A stretch of DNA of 64,000 nucleotides from Corticimicrobacter sp040137905 (GTDB taxonomy: Bacteria; Pseudomonadota; Gammaproteobacteria; Burkholderiales; Burkholderiaceae_B): assembly GCF_040137905.1 (NCBI RefSeq), contig NZ_JBEFDG010000066.1, positions 1-64,000 of the forward strand, in the 5' to 3' direction. A program made the position numbers and the translations under genes. Below are positions 35,160 to 42,875 of the stretch, piece after piece (position 1 is the stretch's first letter; each line of letters begins with the position of its first letter). The notes under the pieces were generated by a model, which saw nothing but the letters and a program-made list of their open reading frames with translations, was not told the origin of the DNA and made no database searches.

Positions 35160-37088
35160 TCAGAAGGTCACATCCATGCCCAGCCAGAAGGTGCGGCCCT
35201 GTTCGGCATAGCCGAACAGATCGGACTTGGCCTCGAGGTCGGTGTCGGTCAGGTTGGTGATGCCGGCACGCAGGTCCACCTGTCGGTTCAGCGCGTAGCG
35301 CACGTTGGCATGGAAGAGACTGTAGCCCGGGGCGCGTGCCAGTGCGTTGGATTCATCGGACATGTACTGGCGACCGATGTATTGCCATTCCAGCCCGGCA
35401 TCGACCTGTCCCTGCTGCCAGCGCAGCGTGGTAGAGCTGCTGACAGAGGGACGGTAGGGCAGATCTTCCCCGGTATCGCGGTTGCGGCTGTGCAGCAGGT
35501 TGACCGAAGCATCGACCGAGAAGCCATGCGTCAGGGACTGGCTGGTTGCCAGTTCCATGCCGCGCAGGCGGCTGCGGGCGATATTGTCGTAGATGTAGGT
35601 CCGGCGTACGCCCTGGATGCTGACGAGGCGGGTGCTGATCAGGTTCTTGATCGAGCTTTCGAACACGGTGGCTGAATAGCTGCTGCGATCGCCTTGCCAG
35701 CTCAGGCCGAGTTCGTAGGAGCGACTGATTTCCGGCTTGATGTCGCTGTTGCCCAGGAATGTATGAGGCCCTTCTGCACCCACGTAGCTGCTGGAACTCT
35801 GCTTGAGCGTAGGCGCACGGAATGCGGTACCGAAGCCGGCTTTGACGGTCAGGCGATCGGTGGCATGCCAGACCGTATAGGCGCGTGGGCTGAAGCGTGA
35901 ACCGAACGTGCCGTGGTGATCGTAGCGTCCGCCCAAGGTCAGGCCCAGGTCGTCGAGCAGGCGGATTTCATCCTGCAGGTAGACCGACCGGTGATCGACC
36001 TCGTCGGAACCGCCGATCATGCCATCATTGCGCAGGTACTCATTGCGATGTTCTGCCCCCAGCGTGAAGTCATGACGATTGCCCAGCGAGAAATAGGCGT
36101 TGCCATTCCAGATCCTGTCGCGCAGATATTGCGGACGGGTTGCCGCCACGCCGTTGCTGCGGCGGTTGGTGACATCGAAGCTCGAGACGGCATAGCTCAT
36201 GTCGGTGCGCAATGCCTGCCAGTCGCTCTGCCATGACAGGCTCTTGTGTTCGCGGGTCAGGGCATATTCGTTGCGGTAATAGACCTGGCGGCTGTTGACG
36301 GTATCGTAGGCGCGGTCCTCAAGGGTGCGGCTGATGTCGGCCTGCAGACGTTGCCCCTGGATCGGCGTGAAGCCCAGTCGCGCACTGCCGCTGCGGCGGT
36401 TGCTGCTTTCGATGGAAGTCAGGCGGGGATCCTTGTCGGAGGCCACGCTGCCGCGCCGGGACTGCTCGGCGGTCATGCTCAGGTCGAAATGCTCGCCCAG
36501 CCCGCCGGATACCCAGGCCGACGCCTGGTGGCCATTGCCGCCATGGCCATTGGTGGCATCGCCGCGCAGCGAGAAGCGGGCCGTCCATTCATCCGGTGCC
36601 TTGCGGGTGATGATGTTGACGACACCGCCCAGCGCCTCGGAACCGTACAGAGCCGACATGGGGCCGCGTATGATCTCGATGCGTTCGATCTGCTCCATCG
36701 GCACCCAGCCGTACTGGTAGTCGGAATGGCCGATGTAGTCATCCGTCGACGAAATGCGCTGGCCGTCGACCAGCACCAGGGTGTGCTTGTCGTCGGCACC
36801 GCGAATGCCGAATGTCTTGCGCCCGGCCAGGCCATGACCGGTCACGGTGATGCCCGGCGTGCCGCGAATGGCTTCCAGCAGGTTGCTGGCACCTTTGCGG
36901 CGGATGTCTTCGGCCGTCACGACGCTGATCGAGGCAGGGGCGTCGTTCAGGTTCTGCTCGCTGCGGGTTGCCGTGACCACCACCGTGTCGAGCTGGTCGA
37001 CCGGTGTGTCCGGCTGGGCAGCCAGCACGCCAGGTGTCAGGGCCAGGATCGGCAGGCAATGCATGAGTGTGTTTTTCTTCATGATCAT
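35160..37088 (-). CDS. TonB-dependent receptor, CirA/IrgA-like catecholate siderophore type
   Basis: 642 residues; start ATG at 37088 or at 37082, ahead of a Sec signal peptide ending AAQ. A TonB box-like DTVVVTATR precedes the plug (SISVVTAEDIRRKGASNLLE, FGIRGADDKHTLVLVDGQRI, RIEIIRGPMSALYGSEALGG, VVNIITRKAP). The barrel ends in FWLGMDVTF with a C-terminal Phe as required for outer-membrane insertion. Plug motifs are closest to CirA/IrgA receptors for iron-catecholates. Its ATG overlaps the stop of the propeller gene upstream. Ligand not proven. Confidence 0.9.
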   Translation of the reverse strand: MIMKKNTLMHCLPILALTPGVLAAQPDTPVDQLDTVVVTATRSEQNLNDAPASISVVTAEDIRRKGASNLLEAIRGTPGITVTGHGLAGRKTFGIRGADDKHTLVLVDGQRISSTDDYIGHSDYQYGWVPMEQIERIEIIRGPMSALYGSEALGGVVNIITRKAPDEWTARFSLRGDATNGHGGNGHQASAWVSGGLGEHFDLSMTAEQSRRGSVASDKDPRLTSIESSNRRSGSARLGFTPIQGQRLQADISRTLEDRAYDTVNSRQVYYRNEYALTREHKSLSWQSDWQALRTDMSYAVSSFDVTNRRSNGVAATRPQYLRDRIWNGNAYFSLGNRHDFTLGAEHRNEYLRNDGMIGGSDEVDHRSVYLQDEIRLLDDLGLTLGGRYDHHGTFGSRFSPRAYTVWHATDRLTVKAGFGTAFRAPTLKQSSSSYVGAEGPHTFLGNSDIKPEISRSYELGLSWQGDRSSYSATVFESSIKNLISTRLVSIQGVRRTYIYDNIARSRLRGMELATSQSLTHGFSVDASVNLLHSRNRDTGEDLPYRPSVSSSTTLRWQQGQVDAGLEWQYIGRQYMSDESNALARAPGYSLFHANVRYALNRQVDLRAGITNLTDTDLEAKSDLFGYAEQGRTFWLGMDVTF

Positions 37089-38245
37089 TGCTCCGACGGC
37101 AGGGTGATCTTCAGCAGGCGCTCTTTCGCACCCTCGACGAAATCACCGGTCGAAGAGCGTGGACTGTAGACCTCCTTGAGGCCGACATAGAGACGTCGCT
37201 GCGCGGCATCGTAGGCCAGCTCGTTCGGCAGGGGACCGATGTCGAACGTACGGACAACGCTGTAGTCCTTGCCACTGATGACGCGGATGGTGCCTTCACG
37301 GAAATTGGCGACATAGGCCTCGTCGCGCTCCGGGTTGTAGGCGACGTTGATACTGCCGCGTCCGCTGCGCACAAAGGCCAGTTGCTTGCCGGTTTCCAGG
37401 TCGAATACATACAGGCCGTCCTGTTCTCCTTCGCTGCGGAAAATGTTCTGTGCAGCAAAGATCCGCTTGTGGGCATGGTCGATGCCGAGACTGAGCAGAT
37501 TGGCGGCCTGCGGCTCGGCCTGGCTCATGTCCAGGCTGCGGACAACCTGCAGGGAGGCGGGATCGATGACATTGATATAGCCACTGCCGCCGGTATAGAT
37601 GCGCTGCTCGGTATCGTCATAGGTCAGCGCGTAGCCGGTCCGAGGGTAGGCCCCTTCGACCTGGCCGACCAGTTCCAGCGTGTCGGGATCAATGACCAGC
37701 AGCTTGTGGTAGCGCCCCGATTCCGTCGAGGATTCGCCCGTGGCGCTGTAGCTGACGAAAAGACGGTTGACTTGCGGGACGTACACCATATGGCGCAGGC
37801 TTTCATTGCCCTTGAAATCTTCGGGCTGGATGGGCAGGCGCGCACTGGTCTGCTCCAGCGTGCCGGTCGCGATATCGACGCGGCTGATGCTCAGAGCACG
37901 GTTCTTGCCGTGGCTGACGAAGAGCTTGTTGTGCGTACGGTCCTGCGCCAGGGCGAAAGCCTGGTGCGGCATGGCCAGGCGCCAGCGCTTTTCCAGTGTG
38001 TCGGCATCGAAGGCATAGACATAGCCCAGGTCCTGGTCTGCCTGGGCCCGGTCGATAACGGCTGTCATGACCAGATTGCCGGGCGTGTTGTACTGGATTT
38101 CATACAGGCCTTCGGCAGCATGATCCAGATAGCCGACCTTCAGCGTGTAGTCGGCGACAGGCGCGGTAGTGGGCGGAGTGGCATGGGCGTGCGTGGTCAT
38201 CGCGCAGGCCATGATGAGGGCGCGGAGCAGAGCGGAGGGAGACAT
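37085..38245 (-). CDS. YncE-like periplasmic beta-propeller protein
   Basis: 386 residues with a Sec signal peptide (LLRALIMACAMTTHAHA). Repeated blades are visible: LGYVYAFDADTLEKRWRL, HNKLFVSHGKNRALSI, KLLVIDPDTLELVGQVEG, GYINVIDPASLQVVRSLD, GLYVFDLETGKQLAFVR and EAYVANFREGTIRVISG, as in YVTN/YncE seven-bladed propellers. In E. coli yncE lies beside the TonB-dependent receptor gene yncD; here the two genes are in one operon with a 4-base overlap, and a Fur-type box lies upstream. Role in metal uptake is inferred from this context. Confidence 0.88.
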   Translation of the reverse strand: MSPSALLRALIMACAMTTHAHATPPTTAPVADYTLKVGYLDHAAEGLYEIQYNTPGNLVMTAVIDRAQADQDLGYVYAFDADTLEKRWRLAMPHQAFALAQDRTHNKLFVSHGKNRALSISRVDIATGTLEQTSARLPIQPEDFKGNESLRHMVYVPQVNRLFVSYSATGESSTESGRYHKLLVIDPDTLELVGQVEGAYPRTGYALTYDDTEQRIYTGGSGYINVIDPASLQVVRSLDMSQAEPQAANLLSLGIDHAHKRIFAAQNIFRSEGEQDGLYVFDLETGKQLAFVRSGRGSINVAYNPERDEAYVANFREGTIRVISGKDYSVVRTFDIGPLPNELAYDAAQRRLYVGLKEVYSPRSSTGDFVEGAKERLLKITLPSEQ

Positions 38246-38288
38246 GTGTGACAGGTGCAGCGAGTTGATGAATCGCTTTCTATTCTAT

Positions 38289-38307
38289 GTTAATCAGAAT
38301 TGTTTTT
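38289..38307 (-). promoter_or_regulatory. candidate Fur box
   Basis: GTTAATCAGAATTGTTTTT at 38289-38307 agrees with the 19-base Fur consensus (GATAATGATAATCATTATC) at 12 positions, within an AT-rich stretch 44 bases upstream of the propeller gene. Consistent with iron control of the propeller-receptor operon. Confidence 0.5.
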
Positions 38308-38531
38308 ATTGGTAATTAATACTGATTTGTTTATTTATTGTCTTTTTATTGATGAAAGTCATGATTTCAATGGGCGATTTTGATCGGGTACCTGATCCGG
38401 TTTGATTGGAAACTGTCGTATGACGGAGAAGCCGGGCCCTGCCAAAGCGGGCGGCTACAATAGATGGTTTAACCCTGCGGCAGGAGCAGCCTGCAGCAGC
38501 GGCACCGGAACAGGCGGATCAAGGCAGACGT

Positions 38532-39626
38532 ATGAGTGTCATCCAGTACTACGAGAAGGCGCTGGCCGAGCACGGCTATCAGCCGGATGCAGCGCAGCGC
38601 ACGGCGATCGAGCGCCTGCAGCGCTATTACGACGAGTGGGTTGCCTTCAAGGCCGCCCGCTCCAGTTCGCTCAAGCGGCTGTTCAGCCGCCCGGAAGTGC
38701 CGCGAGGCGTCTACATGTGGGGGGGCGTCGGGCGGGGCAAGAGCTTCCTGATGGATGCCTTTTACGAAGCCGTGCCGTTGCGGCGCAAGACCCGCCTGCA
38801 CTTCCATGAGTTCATGCGTGGCGTGCATCGCCAGCTCGAAGAGGTCAAGGGCAAGACGGATCCGCTCGACGAAGTGGCCCGGCGCATCGCCGCGAAGTAC
38901 CGCCTGATCTGTTTCGACGAGTTTCATGTGTCGGACGTGGCCGACGCCATGATCCTGCACAAGCTGCTGGATGGCCTGTTCAGGCATGGTGTGTCGTTCG
39001 TGATGACCTCCAACTACGAGCCGTCCACGCTCTACCCGGATGGGCTGCACCGTGACCGCATCCTGCCCGCGATTGCGCTGATCAAGGAAAAACTCGATAT
39101 CCTCAACGTGGATACCGGGGTAGATTACCGGCGGCGCGCGCTGGAGCAGGTCAAGCTATACCACAGCCCGCTCGACGAGGCTTCGCGCCAGGCGCTGGAA
39201 CAGACCTTTGCGCGGCTGGCCGAAGGGCCGGAAGCCGCCGATCCTGTCCTGCATATCGAGAACCGCGATATTCGCCCTGTGCACATGGCGGCCAATATCG
39301 TATGGTTCGATTTCGCGACATTGTGTGGCGGCCCGCGTTCGCAGAATGACTACCTGGAACTGGCCAGCCGATTCGAGACGGTGATCCTGTCGGACGTGCC
39401 GCGCATGACGGCGCGGCAGGCCTCGGAGGCGCGGCGCTTCACCTGGCTGATCGATGTGTTCTATGACCACAAGGTCAAGCTCATCATGTCGGCCGAGTGT
39501 GAAATCGAGCAGGTCTATACCGAAGGGCCGATGGCCAACGAGTTCCATCGTACCGTGTCGCGCGTGCTCGAAATGCAGTCGCAGGAATACCTGGATCAGG
39601 AACGGCGCGCCACCGCGACGCTGTAG
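38532..39626 (+). CDS. zapE: cell division ATPase ZapE (AFG1-like)
   Basis: 364 residues, the normal length. Walker A is GGVGRGKSF (about 64-72) followed by LMDAFYEAVP and RLHFHEFMRGVH; Walker B is LICFDEFHVSDVADAM; VSFVMTSNYEPSTLYPDGLHRD is the sensor/Arg block. Family knowledge: ZapE is an FtsZ-interacting ATPase needed under stress. TACAAT at 38456-38461 may be its -10 box. The 3' end overlaps the convergent DUF423 gene by 31 bases. Confidence 0.95.
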   Translation: MSVIQYYEKALAEHGYQPDAAQRTAIERLQRYYDEWVAFKAARSSSLKRLFSRPEVPRGVYMWGGVGRGKSFLMDAFYEAVPLRRKTRLHFHEFMRGVHRQLEEVKGKTDPLDEVARRIAAKYRLICFDEFHVSDVADAMILHKLLDGLFRHGVSFVMTSNYEPSTLYPDGLHRDRILPAIALIKEKLDILNVDTGVDYRRRALEQVKLYHSPLDEASRQALEQTFARLAEGPEAADPVLHIENRDIRPVHMAANIVWFDFATLCGGPRSQNDYLELASRFETVILSDVPRMTARQASEARRFTWLIDVFYDHKVKLIMSAECEIEQVYTEGPMANEFHRTVSRVLEMQSQEYLDQERRATATL

Positions 39627-39976
39627 GCCGCCATCAGCCAGCCTGCCAGGAAGGCCACGCCGCCGATGGGCGTGATCATGCCGAGCCAGCGGATGCCGGT
39701 CAGTGACAGCAGGTACAGGCTGCCCGAGAACAGCACGATGCCGACCGACAGCATGGTGCCTGCGCGGCACAGGGCGCGGGCATCGTACTGGGCCGCCAGC
39801 CAGGCAATCGCGAACAGGCCCAGTGCATGCACCTGCTGGTATTGCACGGCCGTCTTCCAGACCTCCAGTTCCCGCTCCGTGAAACCGGGGGCCAGGGCAT
39901 GGGCACCGAAGGCCCCGGCCGCGACGGCCAGAAACAGGTTGAGTGCGCCGAAGATGACAAGCTGGCGTTCGTTCAT
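39596..39976 (-). CDS. DUF423 membrane protein
   Basis: 126 residues from the ATG at 39976; the frame beyond that runs into the trpS start and is not used. Four membrane segments; LVIFGALNLFLAVAAGAFGAH with the following HAL, the QYHxxHALgL-type QYQQVHALGLFAIAW and GSLYLLSLTGIRWLG with PIGG are DUF423 signatures. Function of the family is unknown. Divergent from trpS across 55 bases, and its last 31 bases overlap zapE tail to tail. Confidence 0.92.
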   Translation of the reverse strand: MNERQLVIFGALNLFLAVAAGAFGAHALAPGFTERELEVWKTAVQYQQVHALGLFAIAWLAAQYDARALCRAGTMLSVGIVLFSGSLYLLSLTGIRWLGMITPIGGVAFLAGWLMAAYSVAVARRS

Positions 39977-40031
39977 GGTACGACTCCAATGTAAACTGTC
40001 AGGACTTTTTCCTGTCCTTTCTGGTTGATTC

Positions 40032-41393
40032 ATGAATACCCGTGTACTGACTGGCATTACCACTTCCGGCACACCCCACCTGGGCAATTTCGCGGGGGCG
40101 ATCTGGCCTGCGATCCTGAGCAGCCGGCAGCCCGATGTGGACGCCTTCTATTTCATGGCCGACTACCATGCCCTGATCAAGTGCGGCGACCCTGCCCGGG
40201 TCGCGCGTTCGCGGCTGGAGATCGCGGCGACCTGGCTGGCCGCAGGGCTGGATCCGGAACGGGTCACATTCTACCGCCAGTCTGACATTCCCGAGATCCC
40301 GGAGCTGTCATGGTTCCTGACCTGCGTCACGGCCAAGGGATTGATGAATCGCGCCCATGCCTACAAGGCATCGGTGGACCAGAATCAGGCACAGGGCGTC
40401 GAGCCGGACGATGGTGTCACCATGGGGCTGTATTCCTACCCTGTGCTGATGGCGGCGGATATCCTGATGTTCAACGCGCATCGCGTGCCGGTTGGGCGTG
40501 ATCAGATCCAGCATATCGAGATGGCACGCGATATCGCCCAGCGCTTCAATCATCTCTATGGCGCAGGCCAGGATTTCTTCGTGCTGCCCGAGGTGGCGAT
40601 TGCCGAGGATGTGGCGACCTTGCCGGGGCTCGATGGGCGCAAGATGTCCAAGAGCTACAACAACACGATTCCGCTTTTCGAGGGGGGGGCGCAAGCGACG
40701 CGTGCCGCCATCATGCGCATCGTGACCGATTCGCGTCAGCCGGGCGAGCCCAAGGATGCCGAAAACTCGCACCTGTTCATGCTCTACAAGGCATTTGCCA
40801 CCGAGGCCGAGAGCACGGCCTTTCGCCGTGAACTGGAAACCGGCCTGGGCTGGGGCGATGCCAAGCAGGCGCTGTTCGAACGTCTGGAGCAGACGCTGGC
40901 CCCGATGCGTGAACGCTACGAGAGCCTGATTGCCGCGCCCGAGCGCATCGAGGATATTTTGCAGGCCGGTGCCGCCAAGGCACGCCGCATCGCCACGCCA
41001 TTCATGCAGACGCTGCGCGAGGCCGTCGGCCTGCGCCGGCTGGCAACGGTGTCGCAGGCCGGCACGCAGGCCGCCAGGGCCAAGGGCAAGGGCGGCAAGG
41101 CGGCGCGTTTCGTCAGCTATCGTGACGAAGACGGCAAGTTCAGGTTCCGGCTGCTGGATGCCGATGGCAGCCAGTTGCTGCATTCCGTGCCGTTCGACGA
41201 ACCCCGCGCTGCGGGTGCCGCCAGCCGCAACCTGGTGGAACGGCAAAAAGACCTTGCCTGGGCGACGGTGCCGGAGGGCGGTGGACAGTTGTTGCTGGAT
41301 GGCAATGTGCTTGGCTTTACGGCTGCCACGGATCTGGAGCCTGCACAGTTGCGCGTGCAACAGGCACTGGAAGCACTGGCGCAGCAGGACTGA
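40032..41393 (+). CDS. trpS: tryptophanyl-tRNA synthetase with C-terminal extra domain
   Basis: 453 residues, against about 330-400 in most bacteria. The class I signatures are TGITTSGTPHLGNFAGAI (HIGH-like) and GRKMSKSYNNTIPLF (KMSKS); substrate-binding YPVLMAADILMF and VPVGRDQIQHIEM are present. The catalytic unit ends near 335. A Lys/Ala linker follows, then a tail from about 355 (RFVSYRDEDGKFRFRLLDAD and LLHSVPFDEPRAAG) that resembles the DUF1508/YegP domain, and a final helix. The charging function is secure; the role of the tail is unknown. Confidence 0.96.
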   Translation: MNTRVLTGITTSGTPHLGNFAGAIWPAILSSRQPDVDAFYFMADYHALIKCGDPARVARSRLEIAATWLAAGLDPERVTFYRQSDIPEIPELSWFLTCVTAKGLMNRAHAYKASVDQNQAQGVEPDDGVTMGLYSYPVLMAADILMFNAHRVPVGRDQIQHIEMARDIAQRFNHLYGAGQDFFVLPEVAIAEDVATLPGLDGRKMSKSYNNTIPLFEGGAQATRAAIMRIVTDSRQPGEPKDAENSHLFMLYKAFATEAESTAFRRELETGLGWGDAKQALFERLEQTLAPMRERYESLIAAPERIEDILQAGAAKARRIATPFMQTLREAVGLRRLATVSQAGTQAARAKGKGGKAARFVSYRDEDGKFRFRLLDADGSQLLHSVPFDEPRAAGAASRNLVERQKDLAWATVPEGGGQLLLDGNVLGFTAATDLEPAQLRVQQALEALAQQD

Positions 41394-41402
41394 TTCCTGC
41401 CT

Positions 41403-41429
41403 GGCTGGCCGCATGGCATGCGGCCAGCC
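41403..41429. terminator. perfect 12-base-stem hairpin after trpS
   Basis: GGCTGGCCGCAT (41403-41414) and ATGCGGCCAGCC (41418-41429) pair fully around GGC, starting 9 bases after the trpS stop. No T run follows, so termination, if any, may need Rho, or the hairpin protects the mRNA end. Confidence 0.55.
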
Positions 41430-41455
41430 ATCGACAATGGGTACGATACCAGCTT

Positions 41456-41498
41456 GTTAATTAGTAAATTCTAAATTAGAATTAAATAATTAATTAAC
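41456..41498. promoter_or_regulatory. nested AT-rich palindromes, operator candidate
   Basis: The inner palindrome AATTCTAA-A-TTAGAATT (41467-41483) is perfect around a central A, and GTTAATTA (41456-41463) with TAATTAAC (41491-41498) frame it. They end 15 bases before the rhodanese start. This is the type of site bound by ArsR-family repressors that control rhodanese/DUF2892 genes in sulfide responses. The repressor gene is not in the window. Confidence 0.55.
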
Positions 41499-41513
41499 CC
41501 AGGCAGGTGTGAC

Positions 41514-42047
41514 ATGCCCATCGAACCGATCGATCCCGGCCGCGCCGATTTTCTCCTGCGGCAGGGTGCTGTGCTGGTCGACATTCGTGATGTGGACGAG
41601 TACGCGCGCGAGCGCATTCCTCAATCCGTCAACATGCCGCTGGCGCAGCTCTGCCTGTCGGCACTGCCCGCTGGCAGCGAGGTTATCTTTCATTGCCGCT
41701 CGGGCCTTCGCACGCAGCGGGCGGCGGAGCAGCTTGCCGAGCAGGTCACCTGCCAGGCCTATTGGATCGAAGGCGGGCTGGATGCGTGGAAACGGCAGGG
41801 ATTGCCGGTTGAGCGCGATCCCTCGCAGCCGCTGGAGCTGATGCGCCAGGTGCAGATCGTGGCCGGCAGCCTGGCGCTGGCCGGCACACTGCTGGGCAGC
41901 CTGCTGTCTCCCTGGTTTTTTGTCTTGCCCGGCCTGGTGGGGGCTGGCTTGATGTTCGCCGGTATCACCGGGTTCTGCGGGATGGCGCGTTTGCTGCTGC
42001 GCATGCCGTGGAATCGTTCCTTTCAGCAGCGGGAGTTCAAATCATGA
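41514..42047 (+). CDS. rhodanese with C-terminal DUF2892 membrane domain (YgaP-like)
   Basis: 177 residues. A rhodanese domain (1-105) with VLVDIRDVDEYARERIPQSV and the active-site loop HCRSGLRTQRAA (catalytic Cys61) is followed by a membrane hairpin (about 118-165) ending GFCGMARLLLRMPW, the YgaP arrangement. It should move sulfane sulfur at the inner membrane. Its stop overlaps the ATG of the small DUF2892 gene. The palindrome just upstream suggests repression relieved by sulfide or a related signal. Confidence 0.92.
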   Translation: MPIEPIDPGRADFLLRQGAVLVDIRDVDEYARERIPQSVNMPLAQLCLSALPAGSEVIFHCRSGLRTQRAAEQLAEQVTCQAYWIEGGLDAWKRQGLPVERDPSQPLELMRQVQIVAGSLALAGTLLGSLLSPWFFVLPGLVGAGLMFAGITGFCGMARLLLRMPWNRSFQQREFKS

Positions 42048-42235
42048 AAAGCAATATCGGCGGTGTCGACCGCTTTCTGAGAATCGTGCTGGGCCTGCTC
42101 CTGATCGGGCTGACCCTGGGCGGGCAGATCGGTGCCTGGGGCTGGATCGGTGTAGTGCCTCTGGCGACCGGTCTGGTCAAGTGGTGCCCGCTGTACCTGC
42201 CGTTCGGCTGGAGCACCACCTGCAAGCGTCAGTGA
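42044..42235 (+). CDS. small DUF2892 inner-membrane protein
   Basis: 63 residues beginning MKSNIGGVDRFLRIVLGLLL, the exact pattern of DUF2892 (YgaP transmembrane-type) proteins, with two membrane helices and a CPLYLPFGWSTTC ending. It is coupled to the rhodanese gene by an ATGA overlap. It ends 7 bases inside the end of the convergent grxB gene. Confidence 0.9.
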   Translation: MKSNIGGVDRFLRIVLGLLLIGLTLGGQIGAWGWIGVVPLATGLVKWCPLYLPFGWSTTCKRQ

Positions 42236-42867
42236 ATCTGCTGGTCGAAAAGCAGTGGCACGCCGCTTTGTCGCTCGAGCCGCTGCGCATAGGCCAGGAC
42301 CGGCGCGGGGAATTCCAGCCCGCCGACAATGCTGAGGCAGCGCAGCAGTGGCCACAGCAGGATGTCGGACAGGCCGATTTCCTCGCTGCGTCCGTCGAGC
42401 AGCGTGGCCAGTTGTGCCATCAGCGGGTTGATCTGCGCGAGGAGCTCAGGGGTGCGCTGCAGCAGGGCATCGAGGTCGCCGAAAGCCTTTTGCTCACGCA
42501 GGCGATAGGCTTCGCGGGCCTCGGGCGTGGCCAGTTCTGCAAAGTCGCCTTGGGTGAAGCGCGGGATGATGAGGCCGAGCGCCGGTTTCCAGACAGCCTG
42601 GCCCCAGGCATCGAGTGCTGCGTCGGGTTTTGCTGTCAGTACGGGGGCACCGAGGCTCTCGACATATTGCACGATATCCAGGCTTTCAGCCATGTGGCTG
42701 CCGTCTTCTTTCTGCAGGATGGGAACGACCTTGCGGCCGACCAGCCGGGTGGGGGTGTCGGTGTCGCCTTCCATGATGATGGCGAGTTCGACCGGCAGTT
42801 TTTTCAGCCCGAAGATCATCCGGGCGCGCGTGCAGAATGGGCAGTGTTCGTAGATGTAGAGTTTCAT
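42229..42867 (-). CDS. grxB: glutaredoxin 2
   Basis: 212 residues, the GrxB size, larger than ordinary glutaredoxins. The N-terminal thioredoxin fold has CPFC at Cys9-Cys12 (KLYIYEHCPFCTRARMIFGL) and the conserved VPILQKEDGSHMAESLDIV; the rest is the all-helical GST-like domain. It reduces disulfides with glutathione. It lies 8 bases downstream of tex on the same strand. Confidence 0.95.
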   Translation of the reverse strand: MKLYIYEHCPFCTRARMIFGLKKLPVELAIIMEGDTDTPTRLVGRKVVPILQKEDGSHMAESLDIVQYVESLGAPVLTAKPDAALDAWGQAVWKPALGLIIPRFTQGDFAELATPEAREAYRLREQKAFGDLDALLQRTPELLAQINPLMAQLATLLDGRSEEIGLSDILLWPLLRCLSIVGGLEFPAPVLAYAQRLERQSGVPLLFDQQIH

Positions 42868-42875
42868 GGCAGATC

